Source of the DNA: Bryobacteraceae bacterium
GTDB lineage: Bacteria > Acidobacteriota > Terriglobia > Bryobacterales > Bryobacteraceae
Direction of reading: 5' to 3'
Length of the DNA: 7,565 nucleotides
NCBI GenBank assembly: GCA_025350445.1
Contig: JANXXV010000592.1
Coordinates: 1-7,565, forward strand
In this document: positions 1 through 6,985 of the stretch, one piece after another
How the letters are laid out: each line of letters begins with the position of its first letter
Position numbering within the stretch: position 1 is the stretch's first letter
Position numbers and translations under genes: made by a program
The notes under the pieces: model-generated
Databases searched by the model: none
What the model saw: only the letters and a program-made list of their open reading frames with translations
What the model was told of the DNA's origin: nothing

Positions 1-65
1 TCACCGGGCATCACGAAATCATGATCCCGCTGCTGGCCGCAGCCTTGATCGAGTGCGATTCGTGA
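1..65 (+). CDS. 3' end of an unidentified upstream gene (partial)
   Basis: An open frame enters from the left edge (first full codon at base 3) and stops at TGA 63-65. The visible tail is about 20 residues and includes the stretch GHHEIMIPLLAAALIE, which reads like a genuine amphipathic protein C-terminus. I cannot assign a family from so little. The reason to treat it as a gene is its junction with the next one: the TGA overlaps a GTG start as GTGA (62-65), the classical translational-coupling arrangement, so it is probably the preceding member of the same operon. There is no other coding candidate in this stretch. Confidence 0.55.
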   Translation, partial: TGHHEIMIPLLAAALIECDS

Positions 66-814
66 ACCCTGCGGATCAGGCCCCCGAAGTGCCGGCCGAA
101 CAGCTCGCGCAGCAGCCCCCGGGCGTTTTCTGGGGCTACCAGGACGTCGCCGTATTCATCGGTCTGGCGCTACCCTGTTTCCTTCTCGGCATCGGGCTGG
201 TCAAGGGTATCCTCGCAGCCGCCCCTGCTCTTCGTTCCGGCAAGGCGCTGGAACTTCTCGCCGGCCAGTTTCTAGGCTATGCCCTGTGGTTCGGATGCCT
301 GGTGGCTCTGTTTCGCACGCGCTACGGCAAGCCGCTGTGGCCGTCCATGAAATGGAATTTGCCTGCGGGTGTAATCATTCCCTCGCTCTCGCTCGGGCTG
401 GGTCTGGCGATCGCTGTTGCAGTCATCGGCGTCCTGTTGCGCACGCCTCAGACTGACTCCACGCTTCTAGACCTCATGAGAGACCGGGGCTCCATTATGG
501 CGGTTACGTTCTTCGCCACCACCCTTGGACCATTCTGCGAGGAGCTCGCCTTTCGCGGCTTTCTGCTGCCGGTGTTGGTCCGCAGTGCGGGTGCGGCGGC
601 TGGCATCATTTTGACTGCTGTTCCGTTTGCACTGCTCCACGGACCGCAATATCACTGGTCCTGGCAGCATCTGCTTTTGCTCAGCGGCGTGGGCTGTATA
701 TTCGGTTGGGCCCGCTATAAGACAGATTCCACCGGAATTCCGGCCGTGATGCACGCCGGTTACAACGCCACATTCATGGCAGGCTTTATTCTTTCGAAAG
801 GGGAGTATTTTTAG
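62..814 (+). CDS. CPBP-family intramembrane glutamic endopeptidase (CAAX-protease-like)
   Basis: Polytopic inner-membrane protein of the CPBP/Abi (Rce1-like) family, about 250 residues, the usual length. Counting from GTG 62, hydrophobic segments lie at about residues 30-56, 66-85, 103-127, 144-157, 174-193, 205-217 and 229-244. The three family motifs are intact: EExxxR (E160, E161, R165, in EELAFRG), a histidine after the next membrane segment (H193, in ALLHG), and HxxxN (H231, N235, in HAGYNATF). In characterised relatives these residues form the glutamate/metal-type active site in the membrane. Start: GTG 62 gives a four-base overlap with the upstream stop and has GAG eight bases upstream. 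GTG 53 is also in frame, adds three residues and lacks a ribosome-binding sequence. The substrate is unknown. Bacterial members act in peptide maturation, bacteriocin immunity or regulated proteolysis, and nothing nearby selects one. mtnA follows after three bases, so co-transcription is likely. Confidence 0.9.
   Translation: MNPADQAPEVPAEQLAQQPPGVFWGYQDVAVFIGLALPCFLLGIGLVKGILAAAPALRSGKALELLAGQFLGYALWFGCLVALFRTRYGKPLWPSMKWNLPAGVIIPSLSLGLGLAIAVAVIGVLLRTPQTDSTLLDLMRDRGSIMAVTFFATTLGPFCEELAFRGFLLPVLVRSAGAAAGIILTAVPFALLHGPQYHWSWQHLLLLSGVGCIFGWARYKTDSTGIPAVMHAGYNATFMAGFILSKGEYF
797..805 (+). promoter_or_regulatory. Probable ribosome-binding site for mtnA
   Basis: The purine run AAAGGGGAG lies inside the last codons of the protease gene and ends 12 bases before ATG 818. 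The spacing is longer than ideal, but it is the only Shine-Dalgarno-like sequence there. Its position within the upstream gene supports read-through translation of an operon rather than a separate promoter. Confidence 0.45.
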
Positions 815-817
815 ACG

Positions 818-1858
818 ATGGTAGAAACCATTCAGTGGACGGATGCCGGCGTAGTCATGATCGACCAGACACGCCTTCCACGCGAGCAGATCTTTGTCAC
901 CTGCACAGATTACATCCAAGTAGCCGAGGCAATTCGTTCCATGGTAATTCGCGGCGCGCCCGCTATTGGAGTGGCCGCGGCAATGGGAGTCGCCATCGGA
1001 GTGCAGCACACCGCTCGGACCGACCTTGCCGTCCAGTTCCCCATCATTTGCGAAACGCTGGCCGCAACCCGCCCCACCGCCGTAAATCTCTTCTGGGCCA
1101 TCGACCGCATGAAGAAGCTCTACGCCGAAGTCGAAGCTGAGCCAATCGGCGTCATCCGCGCCCGCTTCATCCGCGAAGCCCAACAAATTCGCGTCGATGA
1201 CATTGCCATTTGCCAAGCCATCGGCCGCCACGGCGCGGACCTGGTGCCGGATGGCAAAACCGTGCTCACTCATTGCAATGCCGGCGCGCTGGCAACCGCG
1301 GGATACGGCACCGCGCTTGGCGTCATCCGCGCCGCCATCAGTGCTGGAAAAAAGATCGATGTATTCGCGGATGAAACGCGTCCGTTTCTCCAGGGTTCGC
1401 GGCTCACCGTCTGGGAGCTCGATCAGGATGGCATTCCAGCCACGCTGATTACCGACAATATGGCTGGGCACTTCTTGAAGTCCGGCCGGATCGGATGCGT
1501 CGTCGTAGGCGCGGACCGCATCGCCTCTAATGGCGATGTCGCGAACAAGATCGGCACCTATTCGGTGGCGGTTCTGGCTAAGGAGAACAACGTTCCGTTC
1601 TACGTGGCCGCACCCATCTCTACACTTGACCTCACGCTGGAATCGGGAGATGAAATCCCCATCGAACAGCGCCCGGCTCATGAGGTTACCCACATATTCG
1701 GCGTACCCGTAGCGCCCGAAGGAATCGCCGTGCAGAACCCCGCGTTCGACGTCACGCCCAACCGTTACGTCGCCGGGATCATTACGGAAAGAGGCGTGGC
1801 GCGCGCGCCCTACACCGAATCGCTTAAAGACCTCGTGAATCGGAAGGAGTCTCTATGA
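818..1858 (+). CDS. mtnA: S-methyl-5-thioribose-1-phosphate isomerase
   Basis: Cytosolic aldose-ketose isomerase of the methionine salvage pathway. It converts 5-methylthioribose-1-phosphate to 5-methylthioribulose-1-phosphate. The protein has 346 residues, normal for MtnA, a branch of the eIF2B-alpha/beta/delta-like fold. Signature stretches are visible in order: IRGAPAIG (44-51), [18 protein letters not shown] (151-168), [13 protein letters not shown] (185-197), ITDNMAG (211-217), [20 protein letters not shown] (229-248) and PAFDVTP (308-314). The catalytic pair is C153 and D233, 80 residues apart, the same spacing as Cys160/Asp240 of the Bacillus subtilis enzyme. ATG 818 begins three bases after the protease stop, and the TGA overlaps the redoxin start as ATGA. 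No other salvage gene (mtnB, C, D, K, P) is in the window, so the rest of the pathway must lie elsewhere. A ribose-1,5-bisphosphate isomerase role is less likely because the motifs are MtnA-typical. Confidence 0.95.
   Translation: MVETIQWTDAGVVMIDQTRLPREQIFVTCTDYIQVAEAIRSMVIRGAPAIGVAAAMGVAIGVQHTARTDLAVQFPIICETLAATRPTAVNLFWAIDRMKKLYAEVEAEPIGVIRARFIREAQQIRVDDIAICQAIGRHGADLVPDGKTVLTHCNAGALATAGYGTALGVIRAAISAGKKIDVFADETRPFLQGSRLTVWELDQDGIPATLITDNMAGHFLKSGRIGCVVVGADRIASNGDVANKIGTYSVAVLAKENNVPFYVAAPISTLDLTLESGDEIPIEQRPAHEVTHIFGVPVAPEGIAVQNPAFDVTPNRYVAGIITERGVARAPYTESLKDLVNRKESL
1842..1849 (+). promoter_or_regulatory. Strong ribosome-binding site for the redoxin gene
   Basis: GGAAGGAG lies five bases before ATG 1855, the best Shine-Dalgarno match in the window. 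It sits inside the last codons of mtnA, fixes the redoxin start at the ATGA overlap (1855-1858) and implies efficient independent initiation. Confidence 0.8.
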
Positions 1859-2373
1859 AGTGGATCTTACTACTCACCGCTGCCAGCCTGATGCATGCGC
1901 AGACCCCTCGCCGCGCACCCGGCTTCTCGCTTCCAGATATCAAGTTGCAGCAGCACGATCTAGCCGACTATCGCGGCAAGGTGGTTTTGGTCGATTTCAT
2001 CCAGACCAGTTGCCCCGCGTGCCGCCTGCTCTCCACCGCGCTGGAAGAGGTAAAAGCGAAATTCGGCGATAAGGTGTCCATTGTTACCATCGTGAATCCG
2101 CCGGATAACCAGACCACCGTGGCCCGCTACATCGGCGCCTTTAACGTCACGTCTCCAATCCTTTTCGACTGCGGCCAGGTAACTGCTTCGTACGTGAAAA
2201 TTCTTCCCGATAATCCCGTCGTTCACTTCCCTCAGCTTTTCGTAGTGGATCGCGAAGGAATGATCCGCACGCAGGCGGGCGCCGATGGCAATCCGACCGA
2301 AATGGAAAGCAACGCGTTGATTGCACAAGTGGAGCAGTTGTTGCAATCCGCGCCCAAACCCAAGGCCAAATGA
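1855..2373 (+). CDS. Secreted thioredoxin-fold protein, TlpA/redoxin-like
   Basis: A 172-residue protein with a short signal peptide (about residues 1-15, likely cut at MHA|Q), followed by one thioredoxin-fold domain, hence probably periplasmic. The domain opens with the AhpC/TlpA-type lead-in [10 protein letters not shown], then [12 protein letters not shown]. The redox centre is TSCPACR with C53 and C56 (CPAC), and the cis-proline loop is HFPQLFVVD with P126. A third cysteine, C106, lies in the inserted segment between the CxxC helix and the cis-proline. Relatives reduce disulfides in exported proteins or in cytochrome c and copper-centre assembly; the partner here is unknown. The start is set by the strong ribosome-binding site and the ATGA overlap with mtnA. 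The barrel gene begins on the base after its stop, so both products go to the envelope and may work together. That link is inference. A SCO-like role is possible, but the SCO-type downstream histidine motif is not evident. Confidence 0.85.
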   Translation: MKWILLLTAASLMHAQTPRRAPGFSLPDIKLQQHDLADYRGKVVLVDFIQTSCPACRLLSTALEEVKAKFGDKVSIVTIVNPPDNQTTVARYIGAFNVTSPILFDCGQVTASYVKILPDNPVVHFPQLFVVDREGMIRTQAGADGNPTEMESNALIAQVEQLLQSAPKPKAK

Positions 2374-3435
2374 ATGGTGCGTCTGGTGTTTATCGCTGTG
2401 CTGATTGCCGTGCCGCTCGCCGCGCAGCAGCCTTTTTACAACGACGACGCCGGCACTACTTCGAAAGGCGTGTTGCACTTCGAGTTTTTCAACGAGTTCG
2501 ACGCCCTGCAGCACGACCTCTATCCCAGCATCCCGCAGAACACTGCAAGCATGAAGTTGAATTACGGTCTGACAGACACCGTCGAGCTGGACTTGGACAA
2601 TCCTTATCTTGCCATCATTCGTTCCAAGTTGAACGAACCGCGCAACTTCAATGGTGTCGGCGATACCAATATGGGAGTGAAGTGGAACTTTCATAAGGAG
2701 AGTCCGGATTCCCGCCTGCCCGCCTTGAGTACTTCGTTTTATTGCGGGTTTCCAACTGGCGACACCAGCAGGCAATTGGGTTCGGGCCTGATAGATTACT
2801 GGCTCAATGGCATTGTTCAGAAGAGCATCTCAGAACGGACAAAGATCACCGGCAATCTGGGAATCTTATTCGCGGGTAACACCAGCACGGGGCTCATCGG
2901 AATTCAGACGGGCGGGCGAGTTTACACGTTCGGGGCGTCGGTGGTTAGAAAATTTACGGAGCGCTTGAGTCTGGGAGTCGAATTTACCGCCGCCCATACC
3001 ACCAATCTCGGTTTAAGCAAGAGCCAGTTGCAATTTCTGGGCGGCGGCAGCTACGAACTCCGGAAGGGCGTGGGGCTGGATTTTGGAGTGCTTGGCGGCA
3101 GGTACGTTGCAAGTCCGATCGTGGGAGCACTAGGAGTCTGTCGGAATGAAGCTGTTTTCGACCAAGAATCAATCACTTACAGACCATGCAATGTTCGTAA
3201 GTTATTGATTCTACGTTCGAGAAATTCTATCTCCGACAGACTCCTAGTGGCCATCTCCGTAGATTCCCCCCCTTCACCCGCTCCAAATAGATCTCGAAGC
3301 GCGCCGGTGCGGAGAGTTGATACGCTAGGGGCATGCGCGCCGCGCTATTGGGCTTGTTCTTCGCAGCTATCGTGTGTCCTGCATCTCCGGGTGAACTCAA
3401 CATCGCTGCCCGCGCGGGCGATTTGGAACGGGTAA
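2374..3435 (+). CDS. Outer-membrane beta-barrel protein (Phenol_MetA_deg/transporter-like), C-terminus disrupted by a palindromic element
   Basis: The first 252 residues look like a small outer-membrane barrel. A signal peptide (residues 1-17, [17 protein letters not shown]) is followed by alternating strands such as [68 protein letters not shown] and [17 protein letters not shown]. This pattern fits the transporter/Phenol_MetA_deg group; the transported compound, if any, is unknown. ATG 2374 directly abuts the redoxin stop. From codon 254 the frame enters an inserted palindromic element (38 codons), then resumes with VAISVD, which resembles the last strand of such barrels. It then runs without a stop to 3435 through proline- and arginine-rich sequence that overlaps the ankyrin gene by 103 bases. 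That tail is almost certainly not native. The gene is therefore probably damaged; a short functional version ending near 3280 would need a one-base gain or two-base loss in the C7 run at about 3266-3272. Confidence 0.7.
   Translation: MVRLVFIAVLIAVPLAAQQPFYNDDAGTTSKGVLHFEFFNEFDALQHDLYPSIPQNTASMKLNYGLTDTVELDLDNPYLAIIRSKLNEPRNFNGVGDTNMGVKWNFHKESPDSRLPALSTSFYCGFPTGDTSRQLGSGLIDYWLNGIVQKSISERTKITGNLGILFAGNTSTGLIGIQTGGRVYTFGASVVRKFTERLSLGVEFTAAHTTNLGLSKSQLQFLGGGSYELRKGVGLDFGVLGGRYVASPIVGALGVCRNEAVFDQESITYRPCNVRKLLILRSRNSISDRLLVAISVDSPPSPAPNRSRSAPVRRVDTLGACAPRYWACSSQLSCVLHLRVNSTSLPARAIWNG
3128..3249. mobile_element. MITE-like palindromic element inserted in the barrel gene
   Basis: The ends form an 18-bp perfect inverted repeat: CACTAGGAGTCTGTCGGA at 3128-3145 and its reverse complement at 3232-3249. 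Inside, the arms continue as an imperfect inverted repeat (TTTTCGACC near 3155-3163 against the complement of 3215-3224). They tighten again at 3166-3180 versus 3197-3211, where 14 of 15 positions pair around a 16-base loop. The whole unit could fold into one long hairpin. CTAG occurs at both edges (3130-3133, 3244-3247). Taking it as a 4-bp target duplication gives terminal repeats starting GAGTCTGTCGGA and an insertion of 114 bp, exactly 38 codons. By hand count the interior is about 36% GC, well below its surroundings. There is no room for a transposase, so it would be non-autonomous. A YTAR-type 4-bp target resembles IS5-group behaviour; a TA target (IS630-like) is equally compatible. The parent element is not identified. 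Confidence 0.75.
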
Positions 3436-4544
3436 AAGCCCTCATTGCCGCCGGTGCATCCGTTGCCGAGCGCGATCCCCTCGGCGGCACCCCGCTCCAC
3501 GATGCGGCCTGGGCCGGCGATATCGACGTCGTCCGGTATTTGCTGGACAAAGGAGCCGACCCGAATGCGCGGCACCTGGAATCCGGTTCCACTCCCCTCG
3601 ATTACGCAGTGGTCACCAACCATCGCGACGTCGTGGAGATGTTCCTGCAACGCGGCTCAAAGCTCGGCCCCACTGCGCTTCACCTTGCGGCCAACCGGGG
3701 ATACGGTGACGTGGTACGGATTCTTATCGCCAAAGGCGCCGATGTGAACGCTCGGGATTCGACCGGTTCCACACCGCTGGACGAAGCGGCATGGAAGGGC
3801 CAACTGGAGGTCGCCTCGATTCTGCTGGAACACGGAGCCGCGGCTAATGTTCACAATCCCGACACTGGAGTTACGCCGCTGCACGAATCCGCCGTGAAGG
3901 GCCATTGTGAAATAGCCGCCCTGCTGATCGGGCACGGCGCCGATATAACTGCCCGCGATAACAACGGATCCACCGCGCTGGATGAAGCGCTTCGTTACCG
4001 TCACGGGCCCGTTGTGAGCCTATTGCTGGAAAAATCGAAGTTGGCCACCGGTCAGGCGCCTGTCCTGCGGCAATTGTTGGATGCCGTAATGCGCGGCCAG
4101 ACCGACATGGTCACTCTGCTTCTCGAAAAAGGCGCCGGCGCCAACGCGGCAACTCCGAACGGATCCACTCTCTTGCACGACGCCGCGCTCAAAGGCTATC
4201 GCGACATAGTGGCTGCACTGCTCGTCAGCGGAGCGAAGGTGGATTCCAGAAATGCCGCTGGCGGAACCGCCTTGCATGACGCAGCGTTGGCGGGGAGCCG
4301 GACAGTGGTAACGTTGTTACTCGAACGCGGCGCGGATGTGAACGCAATCGACCTCGAGACGGGCGCAACCCCATTGCATCACGCTGCTTCCTGGGGGCGC
4401 ACTGAAGTTCTCATGGTTCTGATGGAACACGGAGCGGAATTGAACTACAAGAATAAGGCCGGCCAGACTCCCTTGCATGCCGCCGTAGTGAATGAGCAAA
4501 AGGAGACGGTCGAGTTGCTGCGCCGGCGGGGCGCTAAGGAATGA
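3333..4544 (+). CDS. Exported ankyrin-repeat protein
   Basis: A 403-residue protein with an N-terminal signal peptide ([20 protein letters not shown], about residues 1-19) followed only by ankyrin repeats to the C-terminus. I count about 12 units, beginning near residues 21, 53, 87, 114, 147, 181, 214, 246, 279, 312, 346 and 379. Consensus pieces such as GxTPLHxAAxxG, VVxxLLxxGADVNA are clear. Units 3 (87-113) and 7 (214-245) are degenerate. Ankyrin arrays are protein-binding scaffolds without catalysis; the export signal places this one in the periplasm or outside. No lipoprotein box is convincing, since valine precedes the early cysteine. ATG 3333 is chosen because it supplies the signal peptide. 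Its Shine-Dalgarno is poor (AGGGG one base away). The 3' end overlaps the kinase start as ATGA, so the two are translationally coupled. The upstream boundary is disturbed by the run-on barrel frame and the palindromic element about 83 bases upstream. The partner protein is unknown. Confidence 0.9.
   Translation: MRAALLGLFFAAIVCPASPGELNIAARAGDLERVKALIAAGASVAERDPLGGTPLHDAAWAGDIDVVRYLLDKGADPNARHLESGSTPLDYAVVTNHRDVVEMFLQRGSKLGPTALHLAANRGYGDVVRILIAKGADVNARDSTGSTPLDEAAWKGQLEVASILLEHGAAANVHNPDTGVTPLHESAVKGHCEIAALLIGHGADITARDNNGSTALDEALRYRHGPVVSLLLEKSKLATGQAPVLRQLLDAVMRGQTDMVTLLLEKGAGANAATPNGSTLLHDAALKGYRDIVAALLVSGAKVDSRNAAGGTALHDAALAGSRTVVTLLLERGADVNAIDLETGATPLHHAASWGRTEVLMVLMEHGAELNYKNKAGQTPLHAAVVNEQKETVELLRRRGAKE
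3393..4541 (+). repeat. Array of about 12 ankyrin repeats within the CDS
   Basis: Protein-level tandem repeats of 33-34 residues, so about 99-102 bases per unit. They alternate between TPLH-type and TPLD/TALD-type openings: H in units 2, 4, 6, 9, 10, 11 and 12, D in units 3, 5 and 7. Unit 3 lacks its loop and is about 27 residues. DNA of neighbouring units is clearly diverged, so this is an old array and not a recent slippage expansion. Confidence 0.85.
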
Positions 4545-6187
4545 GCGCGGACGAGACACGGCACACCGGGTCAGCCTCGATTCTGAACGATCAGCTCGAA
4601 AGTCATCTGGAGCGGCTCTCCGCCGTAATTCAGCCCTTCGTCACCCGGATCGACAAGCAATTTGTCCGCCGCCTGCGCGATCTCGGCTATCCCAAACCCC
4701 AGATTCAAGGATTGTCTCTAATCACCTTCGGCGCGGCGGCGCGAACGTTTCAGGCCGGCGAGCGGGGGTTGCGTTTCTTTGAATCGGTCAGCCGTGCCGG
4801 AAAATGGCTGGCGAAATTGAATCTTCCACCCTCGGAAGTGATGAGGGCATTGCAGGAGTACGATCACCTTCTTCAGCCGAACCTGGAATCGCTTTCCGGC
4901 GAGGCGCTCACCAGCTTTCGTTCCGTGCGCGAACAATTGCAGTTCTGCGTCATCCTGGCGCTGAATGAGGCGTATTACCATGTCCGCGAGGCAGAAACAC
5001 AGGCGCTCCATCAGATCTTCCGCATCGAACTCGAAGCCCGGAATATCGACGTGTTGTTCCGCCGTTTTCTGGAAGCGGTGACCGGCGTTTGCGAGGCCGA
5101 CGCGGGCCATCTGTTCCTGCTCAGCAAGGATTCCGCCATCTGGCAGCTAAGCGCCAGCACAGCCACTGGAGTCTCCGAAGATGCCATGCCGGAAGTGCCG
5201 AATTCCGCCACTCTCTCTCGCCAACTCTCGGAACCGCGAACCATCGTCCGGACCCAGCGCGCCAAATCCCTGCTTGACCCCGGCTGGCGCGCACGCTATG
5301 CCTGCTGTTGGTCCTTCCCATTGATAGAGAAGGGAAAGCTGGCGGGAGTGATGCAGTTTGGCTTCCACCTTCATAAGGACTGGCTGCCCCGGGATCAGGA
5401 TCTGCTGGCGGCGGCGGCGGAGCGCTGCCTGATGGCCGCTCAAAAGATGCGCCTGGTGGAGGATCTGGCTTTTCGGGAACAGCAGATCCGCAACTTGGCG
5501 GAACACATGCTCCATGTGGAAGAGATGGAGCGGCGGCGCATCAGCCGCGAGCTCCACGATGAAGCCGGTCAATCGCTCGTATGTATCCGGCTCATGATCG
5601 AGATGATCGAAATGTCCCTGCCGCCCTCCGCCGATGAGTGGCGGATTAAACTGGCGGAAGCACGCGATCTGACCGAAAAGACCATTTTAGAGATGAGACG
5701 GCTGATCGCAGACCTTAGTCCTGTCATCCTGGAGCAGTTCGGACTGGAATCTGCTCTGCGGCAGTTGATGAAGCGCTTCGAAGCCAGCTTCAAATGCCAG
5801 ACCCATTTGGATATCGCGAAGATTAATGGTCTTCCTCCGAAGCTGGAAATGGTGGTCTATAGGATCGTTCAGGAGTGCTGCAATAACATCAGCAAACATT
5901 CCCGCGCTTCTAATGTAAACATTTCCGTCTCTTCAGCCGATGAAATACTAAGTCTACTGGTGTTAGACGATGGAATCGGGTTCGAAGTGGAAGCGGCGTT
6001 GGCGAAGGAAGACTCGTTCGGCCTCGCTGGCATCCGCGAGAGGGTTGCTTTATTGGGTGGAAAATTCCAATTGCGCAGCCGCTATCTGCCTGGTAGGAAA
6101 AGAGTTGGGTCCGCTCCGAAGGGAACGGAAGTAATAGTGCAGTTGCCAATCCGTCTCGACCGGAATTGGGAAACTAAGGTAATATAG
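4541..6187 (+). CDS. Cytoplasmic GAF-domain sensor histidine kinase, NarL/DesK (HisKA_3) class
   Basis: A 548-residue kinase with no signal peptide or membrane segment, so probably soluble. In order: an alpha-helical N-terminal region (about 1-165) that I cannot assign; a GAF-like sensor domain (about 166-305, from [30 protein letters not shown]); a dimerisation and phosphoacceptor domain (about 315-395) with phospho-accepting H339 in [16 protein letters not shown]; and an HATPase_c domain (about 430-537). The HATPase_c domain has the N box around N448-N449 ([14 protein letters not shown]), the G1 box DDGIGF (476-481) and the G2 box [14 protein letters not shown] (494-507). All residues expected for kinase activity are present. 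Partner: the NarL/FixJ regulator 49 bases downstream, the usual pairing for this class. The start at 4541 overlaps the ankyrin stop as ATGA; AAGGA directly touches the ATG, so coupling probably drives initiation. A globin-like or RsbR_N-like identity for the N-terminus is possible but unsupported. The signal is unknown. Confidence 0.9.
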   Translation: MSADETRHTGSASILNDQLESHLERLSAVIQPFVTRIDKQFVRRLRDLGYPKPQIQGLSLITFGAAARTFQAGERGLRFFESVSRAGKWLAKLNLPPSEVMRALQEYDHLLQPNLESLSGEALTSFRSVREQLQFCVILALNEAYYHVREAETQALHQIFRIELEARNIDVLFRRFLEAVTGVCEADAGHLFLLSKDSAIWQLSASTATGVSEDAMPEVPNSATLSRQLSEPRTIVRTQRAKSLLDPGWRARYACCWSFPLIEKGKLAGVMQFGFHLHKDWLPRDQDLLAAAAERCLMAAQKMRLVEDLAFREQQIRNLAEHMLHVEEMERRRISRELHDEAGQSLVCIRLMIEMIEMSLPPSADEWRIKLAEARDLTEKTILEMRRLIADLSPVILEQFGLESALRQLMKRFEASFKCQTHLDIAKINGLPPKLEMVVYRIVQECCNNISKHSRASNVNISVSSADEILSLLVLDDGIGFEVEAALAKEDSFGLAGIRERVALLGGKFQLRSRYLPGRKRVGSAPKGTEVIVQLPIRLDRNWETKVI

Positions 6188-6236
6188 TACGAAGTAGCTA
6201 AGGGTACGCCCTGGCAGGAGAGCGCTGGCGCAACAT
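6188..6236 (+). promoter_or_regulatory. Short kinase-regulator gap with a distant Shine-Dalgarno
   Basis: A 49-base gap. AGGAG at 6216-6220 is the only ribosome-binding-like sequence, but it ends 16 bases before ATG 6237, unusually far. The six-base palindrome AGCGCT (6221-6226) lies between them, too short to call a hairpin. No T-run terminator or convincing promoter is seen, so read-through from the kinase gene is the simplest reading. Confidence 0.35.
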
Positions 6237-6902
6237 ATGTCTAAGATCCGGATCATGTTGGCGGACGACCACACACTATTCCGCCAGGGAATCAGAACCC
6301 TGCTTTCAGTAGAAACCGACATGGAAGTCGTTGGTGAGGCCGCCAACGGGGGCGATGCCGTCGATAAGTGCGGCGAAACCCGTCCTGACGTGGTCCTGAT
6401 GGACATCGGCATGCCCGGCTTAAGTAGTTTCGAAGCGACCCGCCAGATTAAGAAGAACCGTCCGGAAACTAAGGTACTATTCCTGACCATGTATGACGAT
6501 GAAGATTACCTGGTGGAAGGTATGGAAGTGGGTGCAAGCGGTTACGTGCTGAAAGATAGTCCGGCCGTGCAACTGGTTGCCGCGGTTCGCGACATCTGCC
6601 GCGGTGGAAGTTACCTCAGCCCGCGCATGCTTTCACAACTTGTGGACGATTTCCGTTCCCGCATCAAATCAGCCAACCGCCTCCCCCGATTCGCGACGCT
6701 AACCACTCGCGAGCGTGAAGTGCTCAAGATGCTGGCTGAAGGCAACTCAGTAAAGGAAATAGCCTGCGATCTCACCTTGAGCGTGAAAACGATTGAAGCA
6801 CACAAGTTCAATCTCATGCGCAAATTGGATATCCACAACAAGGCGCAACTAGTACAGTACGCTATCCAAAAGAAGATCATCAAAATCCCCAACCTGGTAT
6901 AG
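6237..6902 (+). CDS. NarL/FixJ-family response regulator
   Basis: A 221-residue DNA-binding response regulator, normal length for the family. The receiver domain (about 3-120) has the acidic pair D10-D11 (MLADDH), phospho-acceptor D56 (VVLMDIGMPG), T84 (LFLTMYDD) and K106 (GYVLKDS), so all switch residues are intact. The linker leads to a LuxR-type helix-turn-helix (about 154-212, LTTREREVLKMLAEGNSVKEIA then LSVKTIEAHKFNLMRKLDI). ATG 6237 is preferred over the in-frame ATG 6255 because the latter would remove the first receiver strand (KIRIML). It very probably receives phosphate from H339 of the kinase just upstream. Its DNA targets are not visible; the ankyrin-kinase-regulator promoter is a natural candidate for autoregulation, which is inference. 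After its stop come two tandem hairpins and a new gene with its own start context. Confidence 0.95.
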   Translation: MSKIRIMLADDHTLFRQGIRTLLSVETDMEVVGEAANGGDAVDKCGETRPDVVLMDIGMPGLSSFEATRQIKKNRPETKVLFLTMYDDEDYLVEGMEVGASGYVLKDSPAVQLVAAVRDICRGGSYLSPRMLSQLVDDFRSRIKSANRLPRFATLTTREREVLKMLAEGNSVKEIACDLTLSVKTIEAHKFNLMRKLDIHNKAQLVQYAIQKKIIKIPNLV

Positions 6903-6913
6903 TCCCCAGGAGG

Positions 6914-6951
6914 GCGGACCCCATGGTCCGCGCGGGTCCCCCGGGACCCGC
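6914..6951. terminator. Two tandem GC-rich hairpins (possible terminator or REP-like repeat)
   Basis: Hairpin 1: GCGGACC (6914-6920), loop CCAT, GGTCCGC (6925-6931), a 7-bp perfect stem. Hairpin 2 begins on the next base: GCGGGTCCC (6932-6940), loop CC, GGGACCCGC (6943-6951), a 9-bp perfect stem. They start 12 bases after the regulator stop. Position suits a transcription end, but no T-run follows (only TTCCTC), so intrinsic termination is uncertain. The pair could equally be a dispersed palindromic repeat of REP type, or an RNA-stabilising structure. The strand cannot be fixed because both stems are symmetrical. Confidence 0.55.
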
Positions 6952-6972
6952 TTCCTCGGATCTGGTGTAGTC

Positions 6973-6978
6973 TATAAC
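6973..6978 (+). promoter_or_regulatory. Candidate -10 box for a leaderless transcript
   Basis: TATAAC matches the sigma-70 -10 consensus at five of six positions and ends seven bases before GTG 6986, so transcription would start at or next to the start codon. No good -35 is present at the usual distance (GCTTCC at 6950-6955). There is no Shine-Dalgarno before this GTG, consistent with a leaderless mRNA but not proof. Confidence 0.3.
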
Positions 6979-6985
6979 TAACCCA

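Noticed and set aside
53..61. GTG 53 as the start of the CPBP protease
   Set aside because: It has no ribosome-binding sequence, whereas GTG 62 has GAG at a suitable distance and a four-base overlap with the upstream stop. The difference is only three residues and cannot be fully settled.
467..1693. Long minus-strand open frame of 408 codons opposite the protease and mtnA genes
   Set aside because: It lies antisense to two genes with intact catalytic motifs, has no recognisable domain, and is low in hydrophobic order. Long antisense frames are expected in GC-rich DNA with strong third-position bias.
2370..2696. Alternative + frame of 108 codons starting with the ATGA overlap at the redoxin stop
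   Set aside because: The overlap is attractive, but the product is Arg/Cys-rich with no signal peptide. The frame from 2374 gives a clean signal peptide and barrel strands.
1960..2775. Minus-strand open frame of 271 codons across the redoxin/barrel junction
   Set aside because: It crosses two clearly coding + strand genes and its translation is rich in His, Arg and Gly with no family resemblance, so it is a shadow frame.
3333..3395. Lipoprotein signal at the ankyrin protein N-terminus (cysteine at residue 15)
   Set aside because: The residue before the cysteine is valine (AIVC), which does not fit the lipobox; ordinary signal peptidase I cleavage near residue 19 is more likely.
6211..6236. 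Hairpin or operator between kinase and regulator genes
   Set aside because: The only symmetry is the six-base palindrome AGCGCT, which is expected by chance in GC-rich DNA.
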